Part shown: piece after piece, positions 46,741 through 55,467 of the stretch
Numbering within the stretch: position 1 is the stretch's first letter
How the letters are laid out: each line of letters begins with the position of its first letter
DNA from: Burkholderiaceae bacterium
GTDB taxonomy: Bacteria; Pseudomonadota; Gammaproteobacteria; Burkholderiales; Burkholderiaceae_F
Reading direction: 5' to 3'
DNA length: 58,005 bases
Assembly: GCA_017646335.1 (NCBI GenBank)
Contig: JAGCMT010000111.1
Coordinates: 1 to 58,005, forward strand
Translations under genes and position numbers: made by a program
The notes under the pieces: model-generated
Told to the model about the DNA's origin: nothing
What the model saw: the letters and a program-made list of their open reading frames with translations, nothing else
The model's database searches: none

Positions 46741-46904
46741 TACTATGGGGTTAACCCGTTGCCGTTTATTGGGGATGGTCTACCTGTTTTTCAATAGACG
46801 GCAACCTCTTTGCCAAACTTTCCCTTAAGAGAAAGGGCAAACAAAGCAATACGTTGGTTTTTTGGCTGACGTTATGAAGTACAAAAACGAAAGCGAGGTT
46901 CAAG
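46741..46904 (+). promoter_or_regulatory. Structured leader of the SLC13 gene
   Basis: After a -10-like TACTAT (46741-46746) come two hairpins. Hairpin 1 has a 14-bp stem (46758-46771 with 46792-46805, one T-G pair) and a 20-nt loop. Hairpin 2 pairs TTTGCC (46809-46814) with GGCAAA (46836-46841) and CTTTC (46818-46822) with GAAAG (46831-46835), leaving an AAA bulge. No T tract follows, so neither is a simple terminator. I cannot match it to a known riboswitch. Confidence 0.5.
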
Positions 46905-48437
46905 ATGCTTGACTCTCATGTCCAAATCGGTTCTTTTTCCCGGCGCTCTAAACAAATCGCGCTTGTGGCGGGTCCTTTATTAGCCACGTTAGTCTATTTT
47001 CTCTTCCCGGATTCTTATATCAGTCCGAGCGGTGACCCGGTAGCCTTTACGCACGCCGGTAAAGCTTGCTTGTCTGTTGTGTTGTGGATGGCCATTTGGT
47101 GGTTCTCCGACACGATCCCCATTGCCGCAACGGCAATGTTGCCGTTGGTCCTTTTCCCGATTTTGGGTGTGGCGACCGTGGCACAAACGACCACGCCGTA
47201 TGCCAGTGATACGATTTTCTTATTCTTAGGCGGTTTTTTATTGGCTGCCGGCATCCAACGATGGCACTTGGATCGACGCATCGCCTTGGTGACGATTTCG
47301 ATTGTCGGGACTAAACCGGCACAAATTTCTGCCGGCGTGATGATTGCAACGGCGTTCTTGTCGATGTGGGTTTCCAATACGGCAACGGCTGCCATGATGG
47401 TGCCGATTGTTTTGGCTGTTTTGAACGTTGTACGAGCCTCCATTCCTGAACATACCCGTGAAAGTCGTCAGAAGGAACACAATTTCGCTGTCGGCTTATT
47501 GCTTGGTATGGCTTACGCCGCTTCGATCGGTGGTATGGCAACGGTGATCGGTTCGCCTCCGAATGGTATTTTCGTTCGTTTTGTTGGCCAAACGTACGGT
47601 CAGACGGTTAGCGTGCTTGATTGGATGTTGATCGGTGTGCCCGTGATGGTCATTCTTTTGCCCTTGACGTGGTTCTTGCTCAATCGCGTGCTTTTCCGCA
47701 ATCAAATCGGTGATATCCCGGGCGGTAAGGATTGGGTCCAAAAGGAACTTAAGAAATTGGGTGCCATGTCGCGCGGCGAAAAGGTCGTTTTGGCTGTGTT
47801 TGCCTTGGCTGTGCTTTTGTGGGTTTTCGGTCCGCAAATCCGCGGTATCACGTTGGCTGACGGCGTTCGTCCGTTGAAGAACTTGACTGATGCCGGCATT
47901 GCCATGGGTTGTGGTTTGGCACTTTTTGCTTTGCCGATCGATTTCCGTCGTGGTGTGCATGCCTTGTCTTGGGACGACTGTAAGGACATTCCGTGGGATG
48001 TGCTCTTGTTGTTCGGCGGTGGTTTGTCGATGGCTGCTGCAATCCAATCGACGGGTGGTTCCGGTTTGATCGGTGCTCAAGCAGTGGCATTGGCCAGTTT
48101 GCCTGAATATGTGATGATCCTTGGTGTGGCTACCATGGTGATCTTTGCAACGGAAGTGACGTCCAATACGGCTTTGACGGCTGCGATGTTGCCGATTTTG
48201 GCAGCAGCGGCTCCGGCTATGGGCATGCGTCCTGAAGTGTTATTGCTTACGACCGCGATCGGTGCATCGGCTGCCTTCATGATGCCGGTGGCAACGCCTC
48301 CGAATGCCATTATTTTCGGTACGGGTCGTTTGAAGATTGCGGAAATGATTCGAGCCGGTTTTTGGCTGAACGTTATCTCGGTTTTCGTGATCGGGACCCT
48401 CAGTTACTTCTTGAGTGATCTGGTCTTGAAGCTCTAA
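46905..48437 (+). CDS. SLC13/DASS-family anion transporter (dicarboxylate type)
   Basis: 510-residue inner-membrane carrier of the divalent anion:sodium symporter family. Two inverted repeats each carry the Ser-Asn-Thr signature: MWVSNTATAAMM near 152 and EVTSNTALTAAMLP near 420. DTIPIAATAMLPLVLFPILG and GGFLLAAGIQRW are also typical. Probable substrates are succinate, malate, fumarate or related di/tricarboxylates, which would suit an asaccharolytic gut organism. The leader is about 160 nt and folds into two hairpins. Confidence 0.88.
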   Translation: MLDSHVQIGSFSRRSKQIALVAGPLLATLVYFLFPDSYISPSGDPVAFTHAGKACLSVVLWMAIWWFSDTIPIAATAMLPLVLFPILGVATVAQTTTPYASDTIFLFLGGFLLAAGIQRWHLDRRIALVTISIVGTKPAQISAGVMIATAFLSMWVSNTATAAMMVPIVLAVLNVVRASIPEHTRESRQKEHNFAVGLLLGMAYAASIGGMATVIGSPPNGIFVRFVGQTYGQTVSVLDWMLIGVPVMVILLPLTWFLLNRVLFRNQIGDIPGGKDWVQKELKKLGAMSRGEKVVLAVFALAVLLWVFGPQIRGITLADGVRPLKNLTDAGIAMGCGLALFALPIDFRRGVHALSWDDCKDIPWDVLLLFGGGLSMAAAIQSTGGSGLIGAQAVALASLPEYVMILGVATMVIFATEVTSNTALTAAMLPILAAAAPAMGMRPEVLLLTTAIGASAAFMMPVATPPNAIIFGTGRLKIAEMIRAGFWLNVISVFVIGTLSYFLSDLVLKL

Positions 48438-48454
48438 ACGCGTTTTTTTCAACG

Positions 48455-48488
48455 AAGGGGTGCAATTCGCATCCCTTTTCTTTTTTTT
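48455..48488 (+). terminator. Terminator of the SLC13 gene
   Basis: AAGGGGTGC / GCATCCCTT stem (one G-T pair) followed by TTCTTTTTTTT. Confidence 0.85.
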
Positions 48489-48497
48489 CAGTACGTT

Positions 48498-48617
48498 ACC
48501 GCCTTTCATTTATACCGCTTTTCCTCTACAATGGCGGTTCTTTTTTGCCTCAACCAATTGCAAAGGAATGATAACCAAGAGGGGTTTGCAACCCTCTTCA
48601 CGGAGACTAGGTGACGT
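48498..48617 (+). promoter_or_regulatory. potE leader with hairpins and possible upstream ORF
   Basis: ACCGCC (48498) pairs with GGCGGT (48533) before a TTCTTTTTT run. AAGAGGGGTT / AACCCTCTT (about 48577-48599) forms a second hairpin just before the ribosome site. A 23-codon frame at 48568-48639 lies across it, Arg-rich (KRG, SRR), ending inside potE in another frame. Its own ribosome site is too close to the ATG to be convincing. Confidence 0.4.
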
Positions 48618-49961
48618 ATGCCGCATCGATCTAAAATGAGCTTGGCTCAGTTGACGCTTTTGACCACCATCAGCATGATGGGTTCCAGTATCGCTTTGTT
48701 GCCGACCGAGTTGGCTCAAGTGGGTACGATTTCCATTCTTTCTTGGCTTGTGACGGCTGTGGGCTCCATGTGTTTGGCCTACGCTTTTGCCAAGTGCGGT
48801 CTTTTCAGTAAGAAGCAAGGGATGGGTGGTTATTCCGAATACGCATTCGGTAAGTCCGGCCACTTTATGGCCAACTACACCTATGCTGTGTCGCTTCTTT
48901 TTGCCAACATTGCCATCGCTATTACCTGTGTGGGCTACGGTGCAACCCTCTTTAACGTTGAATTGTCGACGGTGGAGACGTGTTGCTGGACTTTGGTTGT
49001 TATTTGGCTTTGCTCTATGTTGAGCTTCTTGGGTGCTCGCATTACCGGTCAAATCAGTGGTGTGGCCGTTTGGTGTGTGATTGCCCCGGTGGTGACGCTT
49101 TCCGTGATCGGTTGGTATTGGTTCGATCCGGATTTGTATGTTGCAAGCTGGAACCCGCACAACGAGCCGTTTGCAAGCGCCGTGAGCTCCTCCATCTCCA
49201 TGACGTTGTGGTGCTTCTTGGGTCTTGAAAGTGCCTGCGTGAACTGTGACAACGTCGACAATCCCGAACGCAATGTGCCGATTGCCGTGATGACGGCAAC
49301 CTGTACGGTGGCCATTATTTGTATCGTTTCGACGAACATCATGGCCGGTATCATCCCGAATGCAGAATTGGCCGCTTCCAACGCACCGTTCGGTTTGGTC
49401 TTTGCTCATATGTTCGCTCCGGAAGCCGGTCACGTGGTGACGGCCATGTTGGTGTTCTCTTGCTTGGGCTCCACGTTGAGCTGGCAGTACACGATCGCCA
49501 AGGTGTTCCAATTGTCCGCTCGTGAAGGTTTCTTCCCGTCCGTGTTCTCCAAGGTTAACCGTTGGGGTTTTCCGGCTCTCGGCTTGATCATCATTACGCT
49601 TATTCAAACGGGCTTTACCTTTATGACGGCAAGTCCCTCGTTGCTCAAGCAGTTCAATATGTTGGTCGACTTGGCAGTGGTGACGAACTTGATTCCGTTC
49701 ATCCTCTCGATGGCTGCCATCCCGATGATCATGAAGATGGCCAATGTTTCCGTTGCGAAGACGCGTAAGTACACGTTCTTCGGTTTGATTGGTGCTATTT
49801 ATAGCTTCTACGCCATCTCTTCTTTGGGCTATGTGGAAATGTTCTGGGGTTCGATGGCAACGTTTGTGGGTTGGACGTTCTGGGGCTTCTTGTCGACGAA
49901 GTATGCCGATGAGCACCCGATCCACCTCTTGCGCGACTCTCAATTCGAAGATATCGACTAA
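48618..49961 (+). CDS. potE: Putrescine/ornithine antiporter PotE
   Basis: 447-residue APC-family carrier with 12 membrane segments. It matches E. coli PotE closely as I recall it: MMGSSIALLPTELAQVGTIS, LVTAVGSMCLAYAFAKCG, GGYSEYAFGKSGHFMANYTY, and TLWCFLGLESACVN then NPERNVPIAV. It exchanges putrescine for ornithine (or imports putrescine with protons). In most genomes potE sits next to the ornithine decarboxylase speF; no decarboxylase is adjacent here. AGGTGA precedes ATG 48618. Confidence 0.9.
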   Translation: MPHRSKMSLAQLTLLTTISMMGSSIALLPTELAQVGTISILSWLVTAVGSMCLAYAFAKCGLFSKKQGMGGYSEYAFGKSGHFMANYTYAVSLLFANIAIAITCVGYGATLFNVELSTVETCCWTLVVIWLCSMLSFLGARITGQISGVAVWCVIAPVVTLSVIGWYWFDPDLYVASWNPHNEPFASAVSSSISMTLWCFLGLESACVNCDNVDNPERNVPIAVMTATCTVAIICIVSTNIMAGIIPNAELAASNAPFGLVFAHMFAPEAGHVVTAMLVFSCLGSTLSWQYTIAKVFQLSAREGFFPSVFSKVNRWGFPALGLIIITLIQTGFTFMTASPSLLKQFNMLVDLAVVTNLIPFILSMAAIPMIMKMANVSVAKTRKYTFFGLIGAIYSFYAISSLGYVEMFWGSMATFVGWTFWGFLSTKYADEHPIHLLRDSQFEDID

Positions 49962-49975
49962 TCGATTTCACACGC

Positions 49976-50003
49976 AAAAGCCGATCAATGATCGGCTTTT
50001 TTC
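49976..50003 (+). terminator. potE terminator
   Basis: 10-bp stem AAAAGCCGAT / ATCGGCTTTT with a 5-nt loop and further T. Confidence 0.88.
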
Positions 50004-50007
50004 GTGG

Positions 50008-50048
50008 TAAAAAAATGGCGATGGACTTTAACGTCTCATCGCCATTTT
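50008..50048 (-). terminator. purM terminator
   Basis: 12-bp stem AAAATGGCGATG / CATCGCCATTTT, followed on the minus strand by a run of T. It lies 20 nt after the purM stop. Confidence 0.85.
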
Positions 50049-50067
50049 GATAATGGGATCTAATCGA

Positions 50068-51096
50068 TTAGATCACAACGCAACCGTGAGCGCCTTCAGC
50101 ACGTTCAACGATTTCGCCGAGCTTGAAGACCTTTTCGCCTTCAGCTTCGAATGCGGCCATTGCGCGTTCTGCGTCTTCAGCAGCAACGATCACGACCATA
50201 CCGATACCGTTGTTGAACACGCGATGCATTTCGTGTGCATCGATGTTACCGGCTTGTTGCAACCAATCAAAGACTGCGGGACGCGTCCAAGAATCGGCGT
50301 GGATAACGGCTTGCGTCGTTTCCGGCAAGATACGGGGCACGTTTTCAACGATACCGCCGCCCGTGATGTGAGCCATACCCTTGATCGTAACGGACTTCAT
50401 CACGTTCAAGACTTGCTTGACGTAAATGCGCGTCGGTTCCATCACGCAGTCAGCCAACGTGCGACCGTCCAACGGCATATCCCACGGCGTATTCGTCACT
50501 TCAACAACCTTACGGATCAAGGAGAAACCGTTGGAGTGCGGACCGCTGGAAGCCAAGCCCAACACGACGTCACCGGCCTTGATGCTCTTGCCGTCGATGG
50601 CTTCTTCCTTTTCAACGATACCGACAGCGAAACCGGCCAAGTCGTATTCGCCTTCCGGATACATGCCCGGCATTTCAGCCGTTTCACCGCCGATCAATGC
50701 GCAACCGGCCAATTCACAACCGCGAGCAACACCGGCGACCACGCGTTCAGCCACGTCGACGTCGAGCTTGCCGCAAGCATAATAGTCCAAGAAGAAGAGG
50801 CTCTTAGCGCCTTGGACCAAAATGTCGTTAACGCTCATACCGACTAAGTCTTGACCGACCGTGTCGTGGCGACCCAAGGTGAAAGCCAACTTCAACTTCG
50901 TGCCAACGCCGTCAGTACCGGTCACGAGCACGGGGTTCTTGTATTCCTTGGAGATTTCGAACATGGCGCCGAAACCGCCCACGCTGGACATAACACCAGG
51001 GATCATCGTGCGCTTGGCCAAGGGCTTGATGCGTTCAACGAGTTCGTCACCGGCGTCGATGTCAACACCAGCAGCAGCGTAAGAAAGTTGAGTCAT
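50068..51096 (-). CDS. purM: Phosphoribosylformylglycinamidine cyclo-ligase
   Basis: 342-residue AIR synthetase, step five of purine synthesis. Start [20 protein letters not shown], then [15 protein letters not shown] (ATP/metal site), [33 protein letters not shown], and [17 protein letters not shown] in the C-terminal half. Divergent from hda, as commonly found in betaproteobacteria. Confidence 0.97.
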   Translation of the reverse strand: MTQLSYAAAGVDIDAGDELVERIKPLAKRTMIPGVMSSVGGFGAMFEISKEYKNPVLVTGTDGVGTKLKLAFTLGRHDTVGQDLVGMSVNDILVQGAKSLFFLDYYACGKLDVDVAERVVAGVARGCELAGCALIGGETAEMPGMYPEGEYDLAGFAVGIVEKEEAIDGKSIKAGDVVLGLASSGPHSNGFSLIRKVVEVTNTPWDMPLDGRTLADCVMEPTRIYVKQVLNVMKSVTIKGMAHITGGGIVENVPRILPETTQAVIHADSWTRPAVFDWLQQAGNIDAHEMHRVFNNGIGMVVIVAAEDAERAMAAFEAEGEKVFKLGEIVERAEGAHGCVVI

Positions 51097-51186
51097 GATG
51101 AGTATTAAACCTAACTAAATAGTAAAATCAAAAAAACAAAACTTAATCCCCTTATTCTAGCAAGGCTTAGACCATTTTCGTACTCA

Positions 51187-51828
51187 ATGTTTAACGAACA
51201 ACTTCCCCTTGACATCGCAATGGCTCCCGCACCGTCTCTTTCGAATTTCATCGAAGGGGAAAACGGTGAGCTTTTGGCGACTTTGCAACGTATGTTGACA
51301 ACGTCGATGCCTCAGTTCGTTTACATCTGGGGCGAATCCGGTGTCGGTAAAAGTCATTTGGCTCAAGCCGTCGCTCCCATTGAAGAGGGGGTGCCGAGTT
51401 TTAATGAATTTTGTACGCATTATGTGGTCGACGATGTCGATACGTTGTCCGAAGAGGGCTTGGATCGTTTGTTTGCGTTAATGAACGATGTACGCAGTCA
51501 TCCGGGGACGACGCTTTTGACGACCGGTCGTCGCTCGCCCGCCGAGCATTTTGTTCGCCCTGATATCTGTACTCGCTTAACGTGGGGCCCTGTTTACCAA
51601 GTCAAGCCCATTGCCGGGCAGATGTGGCAAGCATTGACAGAGCAAGCGAAAGCTCGTGGTATCGAAGTGACACCCGAGGCTGAACAATGGATGCAAACCT
51701 ATTTGCCTCGTGATATCAAAGAGCTTTCCGCGGTCATCTCTGAAATGGATCGTGAGCTCTTTGTGATGAAAAAGGGGGCGATTACGGTGCCGGCTTTGAA
51801 ACGTTGGCTCAAAAACAAAGCAGGATGA
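51187..51828 (+). CDS. hda: DnaA-related regulatory inactivator Hda
   Basis: 213-residue AAA+ protein that, bound to the sliding clamp, triggers ATP hydrolysis by DnaA and stops re-initiation. The N terminus has the clamp-binding motif EQLPLDI (4-10). The P-loop GESGVGKS is at 49-56. The family's small helical lid forms the C terminus. The Walker B region reads VVDDVDTL, a usual Hda deviation from DnaA. The ribosome site is weak. It leads a unit with the HAD phosphatase, pcnB and folK. Confidence 0.92.
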   Translation: MFNEQLPLDIAMAPAPSLSNFIEGENGELLATLQRMLTTSMPQFVYIWGESGVGKSHLAQAVAPIEEGVPSFNEFCTHYVVDDVDTLSEEGLDRLFALMNDVRSHPGTTLLTTGRRSPAEHFVRPDICTRLTWGPVYQVKPIAGQMWQALTEQAKARGIEVTPEAEQWMQTYLPRDIKELSAVISEMDRELFVMKKGAITVPALKRWLKNKAG

Positions 51829-51835
51829 TCTCTCG

Positions 51836-52513
51836 ATGAAATTGGCAGTTTTTGATTTGGACGGAACGCTATTGCCCATTGATGCGGGACATCAGTGGGT
51901 TCATTTTTTGGGTGATGTCAGTGGCGAGGATTTACGTGCTGAAGTTGCCCGCCAAGATCAGTTTGCCGTTGAATACAAAGAAGGACGCTTTGACGTGGTG
52001 TCCTTTGTCGAATTCCATATGGGCGTCTTGGCTCGCTTTGCTCGAGCCGATCTTGATCGATGGATGGCCCGTTTTATCGATGAAGTCGTTCTTCCGCATG
52101 TTAAGCCGGCGGCCAAGCAATTGGTCCAAGACAAGCTTGATCAAGGCTATGAAGTCGTTTTGGCAACCGGCACTCAAGGCTTCGTGAGTGAACCGATTGC
52201 CAAGATTTTTGGTATTTCGCATCTGTTGGCATCTCGCCCTGAAGTCGATGAGGCGGGTGAAATGACCGGTAAGCATGTCGGTGGTTATTGCTTTAGTGCA
52301 CACAAAATCACCCAAATCGAAGCCTTTTTAGAAAAAATGGGTGTTTGTGTTGAAGATTTGGAGGCGTTTGTTTTTTATACGGACTCCATGAACGATCTTC
52401 CCTTGTTAGAATTCGTCCATTCGGCCAACGGCCGAGTTGTTGCAACCAATCCCGATCCCCAATTAAAAGAACAAGCGCAAAAAAGGGGCTGGTCGATCAT
52501 TGAGATCTTCTAA
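51836..52513 (+). CDS. HAD-IB family phosphatase (SerB-like)
   Basis: 225-residue haloacid-dehalogenase hydrolase, subfamily IB. Nucleophile Asp7 and acid Asp9 in FDLDGTLLP, motif II in VLATGTQGF, the conserved Lys in SAHKITQIEAF, and motif IV in FYTDSMNDLPLL. A helical cap occupies about residues 15-95. Homologues in this hda-pcnB position are called histidinol-phosphatase-like or phosphoserine phosphatase-like; the substrate is unproven. Seven bases after hda. Confidence 0.87.
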   Translation: MKLAVFDLDGTLLPIDAGHQWVHFLGDVSGEDLRAEVARQDQFAVEYKEGRFDVVSFVEFHMGVLARFARADLDRWMARFIDEVVLPHVKPAAKQLVQDKLDQGYEVVLATGTQGFVSEPIAKIFGISHLLASRPEVDEAGEMTGKHVGGYCFSAHKITQIEAFLEKMGVCVEDLEAFVFYTDSMNDLPLLEFVHSANGRVVATNPDPQLKEQAQKRGWSIIEIF

Positions 52514-52572
52514 GGATCGATGAGAGACCCTAAGTTGGGAGCCTGGCGCAGCCTACTCTTAGAGGATAAAAC

Positions 52573-54123
52573 ATGTTCAAAAACATCATTGATTACACGC
52601 GTAATCTTTGGGGTTTCAAAAAAAAGCCGGAAATCAAAAAACCTCGTGTCATCACGCGTGATGAACACGGGATCGATCGTCGTCAAGTCAGCCGTGAGGC
52701 ACTTAGTACGTGTGAGAATCTCCAAGCTGCAGGTTATGAGGCCTATGTGGTGGGGGGTGCCGTACGTGATCTTTTGTTGGGCGTGACGCCTAAAGACTTT
52801 GACGTTGTCACCAATGCCACTCCCGAACAAATTAAGCGTTGCCAACGTCGTGCGATTATCATCGGTCGCCGCTTCCGCTTGGTGCACGTGATGTTCGGTC
52901 GTGAAATCATCGAATGTTCTACGTTCCGTGCGCTCTCTCACGAGGGGGTTCAAAAGGATCGTTCCGGTCGTGTCGTTGACGACAATGTGTTCGGTGAGAT
53001 GTGGGAAGATGCCGCTCGCCGTGACTTTACGATCAATGCGCTGTACTACGACCCGAGTACCGAAGAAGTGATTGATTATCACAACGGTATGCAAGACATT
53101 GAAAATCGCACGGTTCGTATGATTGGCGATCCTTATGATCGTTATCGTGAAGACCCGGTTCGTATGCTTCGTGCTGTTCGTATCGCTTCCAAATTGCATT
53201 TTGAAGTTGATCCGGCCACCTTGGCTCCGATTGCTAAGCAAGCTCACCTTTTGGGGAATGTTCCCGAAGCTCGTTTGTTTGATGAAGCGATGAAGCTTCT
53301 CACGTGCGGTGAGGCATGCTTGTGCATGGAAAAACTTCGCGAACTCAATTTGGATCGCAATGTGTTGCCCTTATTGGATGTCGCATTGAAGGAACCCAAT
53401 GGTGAAAAATTCTTAATTCACGCAATGAAGCGTACGGACGAGCGTATCGGAATCGGTAAGAAGGTCTCGCCCTCGTTCTTGTTTGCAACGCTTTTATGGC
53501 CCTTGACTCATCGCCAATTTGAAGAGCGTTTGGCTCGCGGCGAAGGTCAGATGATGGCCATGATCGAAGCGGCTCGTACGGTCTTGAAGAAGCAAGGTGA
53601 GCGTTTGGCAATCCAACATCGTTACGTAGAAGACATTCAAACGATTTGGTTGTTGCAGTTGAAATTGTTGCGTCGCTCGAGCAAATCGGCTTTGGGGTTG
53701 CTGAACATTCCGAAGTTCCGAGCCGGCTATGACTTTATGCTTTTGCGTAGTCAATTGGGCTTTGTCGATCTTGAGATTGTTCAATGGTGGACGAAGTTCC
53801 AAGAAGTCGATGAAGAGACGCGTTTGGAAATGATTCGTATCGAAGCCGAAAAGAATCAACAGTCTCGAAAGACGCGTCGCGGTGAGCCGAAAAAGCCGAG
53901 CAAGGCTCAAATCAAAAAGCAATTGATGCAGGAAGCCGATTCTTGGCAAGAAGTTCGAGATATCGAAAATCTTGTCGATCACGAGTTTGATGAAGACGTT
54001 CCTTTTGCATTGATTGAAACCAAATCCGCCGACAAGGATAAACCGAAGCGCCGTCGTCGTTCGTCTTGGAAGGGACGTCGCCGTGTGGTTCGTAATAAGG
54101 CTCGGGAGGAGAACGCACAATGA
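52573..54123 (+). CDS. pcnB: Poly(A) polymerase I
   Basis: 516-residue nucleotidyltransferase that adds 3' poly(A) tails to RNA and so speeds its decay. The head has YVVGGAVRDLLLG and KDFDVVTNATPEQ with the catalytic Asp pair, then RFRLVHV and RRDFTINALYYDP, as in PcnB rather than CCA-adding enzyme. A basic tail (KRRRRSSWKGRRRVV near 495-510) should bind RNA. Its stop overlaps the folK start (ATGA). Confidence 0.94.
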   Translation: MFKNIIDYTRNLWGFKKKPEIKKPRVITRDEHGIDRRQVSREALSTCENLQAAGYEAYVVGGAVRDLLLGVTPKDFDVVTNATPEQIKRCQRRAIIIGRRFRLVHVMFGREIIECSTFRALSHEGVQKDRSGRVVDDNVFGEMWEDAARRDFTINALYYDPSTEEVIDYHNGMQDIENRTVRMIGDPYDRYREDPVRMLRAVRIASKLHFEVDPATLAPIAKQAHLLGNVPEARLFDEAMKLLTCGEACLCMEKLRELNLDRNVLPLLDVALKEPNGEKFLIHAMKRTDERIGIGKKVSPSFLFATLLWPLTHRQFEERLARGEGQMMAMIEAARTVLKKQGERLAIQHRYVEDIQTIWLLQLKLLRRSSKSALGLLNIPKFRAGYDFMLLRSQLGFVDLEIVQWWTKFQEVDEETRLEMIRIEAEKNQQSRKTRRGEPKKPSKAQIKKQLMQEADSWQEVRDIENLVDHEFDEDVPFALIETKSADKDKPKRRRRSSWKGRRRVVRNKAREENAQ

Positions 54124-54602
54124 CGACCGCTTTTGTTGCACTGGGAGCCAATTTGGGCGATCCGTTGAAGGCTTTGCCGGAAGTCATTGAAGTGATCGAT
54201 GCCGTAGAGGGGATTTCCGTTACCGCTCGTTCTCGCTTTTATAGTACGGCGCCGATTGATTCGAGCGGCCCGGACTATACCAATGCGGTGATTCGAATTG
54301 AGACGACGATTGAGCCGGAGGCGCTTTTACAAACGTTATTGACGATTGAAAAAGATTTCGGTCGTAAGCGCCCTGCGGGCATTCACAATGCGCCTCGTAC
54401 GATGGATTTGGATTTGCTGCTTTATGGCGATGTGGAGATGGCAAGCGAAACGTTGATTTTGCCGCATCCGCGCATGCATGAACGAGCTTTTGTATTGGTG
54501 CCCATGGCCGATATCGATGATACGGTCGAGATTGTTCATAAGGGCCGCGTGAAAGATTTATTGCCGACGGTTGCCGATCAAATGATCCGTCCGTTGGACT
54601 AG
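54120..54602 (+). CDS. folK: 2-amino-4-hydroxy-6-hydroxymethyldihydropteridine pyrophosphokinase
   Basis: 160-residue HPPK of folate synthesis, transferring pyrophosphate to the pterin. Start FVALGANLGDP, then SRFYSTAPIDSSGPDYTNAV, KDFGRKRPAGIHNAPRTMDL and LPHPRMHERAFVLVPMADI, all canonical. Overlaps pcnB by four bases; the pcnB-folK pairing is common in proteobacteria. Confidence 0.95.
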   Translation: MTTAFVALGANLGDPLKALPEVIEVIDAVEGISVTARSRFYSTAPIDSSGPDYTNAVIRIETTIEPEALLQTLLTIEKDFGRKRPAGIHNAPRTMDLDLLLYGDVEMASETLILPHPRMHERAFVLVPMADIDDTVEIVHKGRVKDLLPTVADQMIRPLD

Positions 54603-54611
54603 GAGTAAAAC

Positions 54612-54974
54612 GTGTTTTCTTGGTTTACGCAAATGCCGGTGATCGTACAGACGATTATTTTGTTGTCGATCTCTAATACGGTGATGTTGTGTGCTTGGTA
54701 CGGTCATTTGAAGATTGGCGGTCCGCGTACCTGGATCATGACGGTGGTCATTAGTTGGGCAATTGCCTTTTTTGAATACCTTTTCATGATTCCGGCTAAC
54801 CGTATCGGTTACACGGCAATGAGTGTCGCACAGTTAAAAATCTTGCAAGAAGTGCTTTCTTTGACGATTTTCGTACCCTTCATGGTGCTTTTTATGAAGG
54901 AACCTTTACGATTAAATTATCTTTGGGCTGCACTTTGTATGGTAGGTGCGGTATACTTCATCTTCAAGCGTTAA
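54612..54974 (+). CDS. DMT-superfamily (DUF486) small membrane protein
   Basis: 120-residue protein with four membrane segments (about 10-28, 38-58, 75-95, 100-117), matching DUF486. Its WYGHLK, SWAIAFFEYLFMIPANRIGY and FMVLFMKEPLRLNYLWAAL segments fit the family. Function unknown; small drug/metabolite-type transport is possible. The start is GTG 54612, with a perfect AGGAG six bases upstream. Directly after folK in the same unit. Confidence 0.85.
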   Translation: MFSWFTQMPVIVQTIILLSISNTVMLCAWYGHLKIGGPRTWIMTVVISWAIAFFEYLFMIPANRIGYTAMSVAQLKILQEVLSLTIFVPFMVLFMKEPLRLNYLWAALCMVGAVYFIFKR

Positions 54975-54989
54975 ATTTTTCAAAAAGAT

Positions 54990-55017
54990 TTGACAAGAGA
55001 GTTTAGTTGCGTATAAT
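54990..55017 (+). promoter_or_regulatory. Consensus promoter of the tRNA cluster
   Basis: TTGACA and TATAAT with a 16-bp spacer, about 22 bp before the first tRNA. Best sigma-70 match in the window. Confidence 0.85.
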
Positions 55018-55039
55018 TCTCCTTCTCGCAATTGAGAAC

Positions 55040-55114
55040 GCGCGGCTAGCTCAGCGGTAGAGCACTGCCTTCACACGGCAGGGGTCACAGGTTCGAACCC
55101 TGTGCCGCGCACCA
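55040..55114 (+). tRNA. tRNA-Val (CAC)
   Basis: 75-nt cloverleaf: acceptor GCGCGGC / GCCGCGC, anticodon stem CTGCC / GGCAG around TTCACAC, giving anticodon CAC (reads GUG). T-loop GGTTCGAACC; CCA is encoded. Confidence 0.97.
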
Positions 55115-55125
55115 CAATTTGAAAT

Positions 55126-55210
<85 letters not shown>

Positions 55211-55253
55211 AAATCTTGGTGCGGTGTTCGTTGTGGAGTAAAAATTTGGTTGT

Positions 55254-55338
<85 letters not shown>

Positions 55339-55342
55339 AATG

Positions 55343-55376
55343 ATCCTGACAGTAATTGAACTGATCAGGATTTTTT
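55343..55376 (+). terminator. tRNA cluster terminator
   Basis: ATCCTGA / TCAGGAT stem with inner CAGT / ACTG and six T. Confidence 0.88.
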
Positions 55377-55393
55377 ATTGCCTAAATTTCCCT

Positions 55394-55427
55394 GCAAAAA
55401 AGAGGCACTCGTTTTTCAACGAATGCC
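55394..55427 (-). terminator. Terminator of the universal stress protein gene
   Basis: GGCACTCGTT / AACGAATGCC stem (one mismatch), followed on the minus strand by CTCTTTTTTG. Confidence 0.75.
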
Positions 55428-55467
55428 AGCTTTCTCATCTAACTCGAAATTTATTTCGAGCGATTAA

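Noticed and set aside
46741-46904. Fluoride or other named riboswitch upstream of the SLC13 gene
   Set aside because: GGGGATGGTCTACC resembles part of some riboswitch cores, but the conserved pseudoknot and flanking segments could not be found.
48510-49943. A 477-codon open frame opposite potE
   Set aside because: Antisense to a clear PotE; the product is a His/Arg/Asn-rich string without domain features. Same codon-bias effect.
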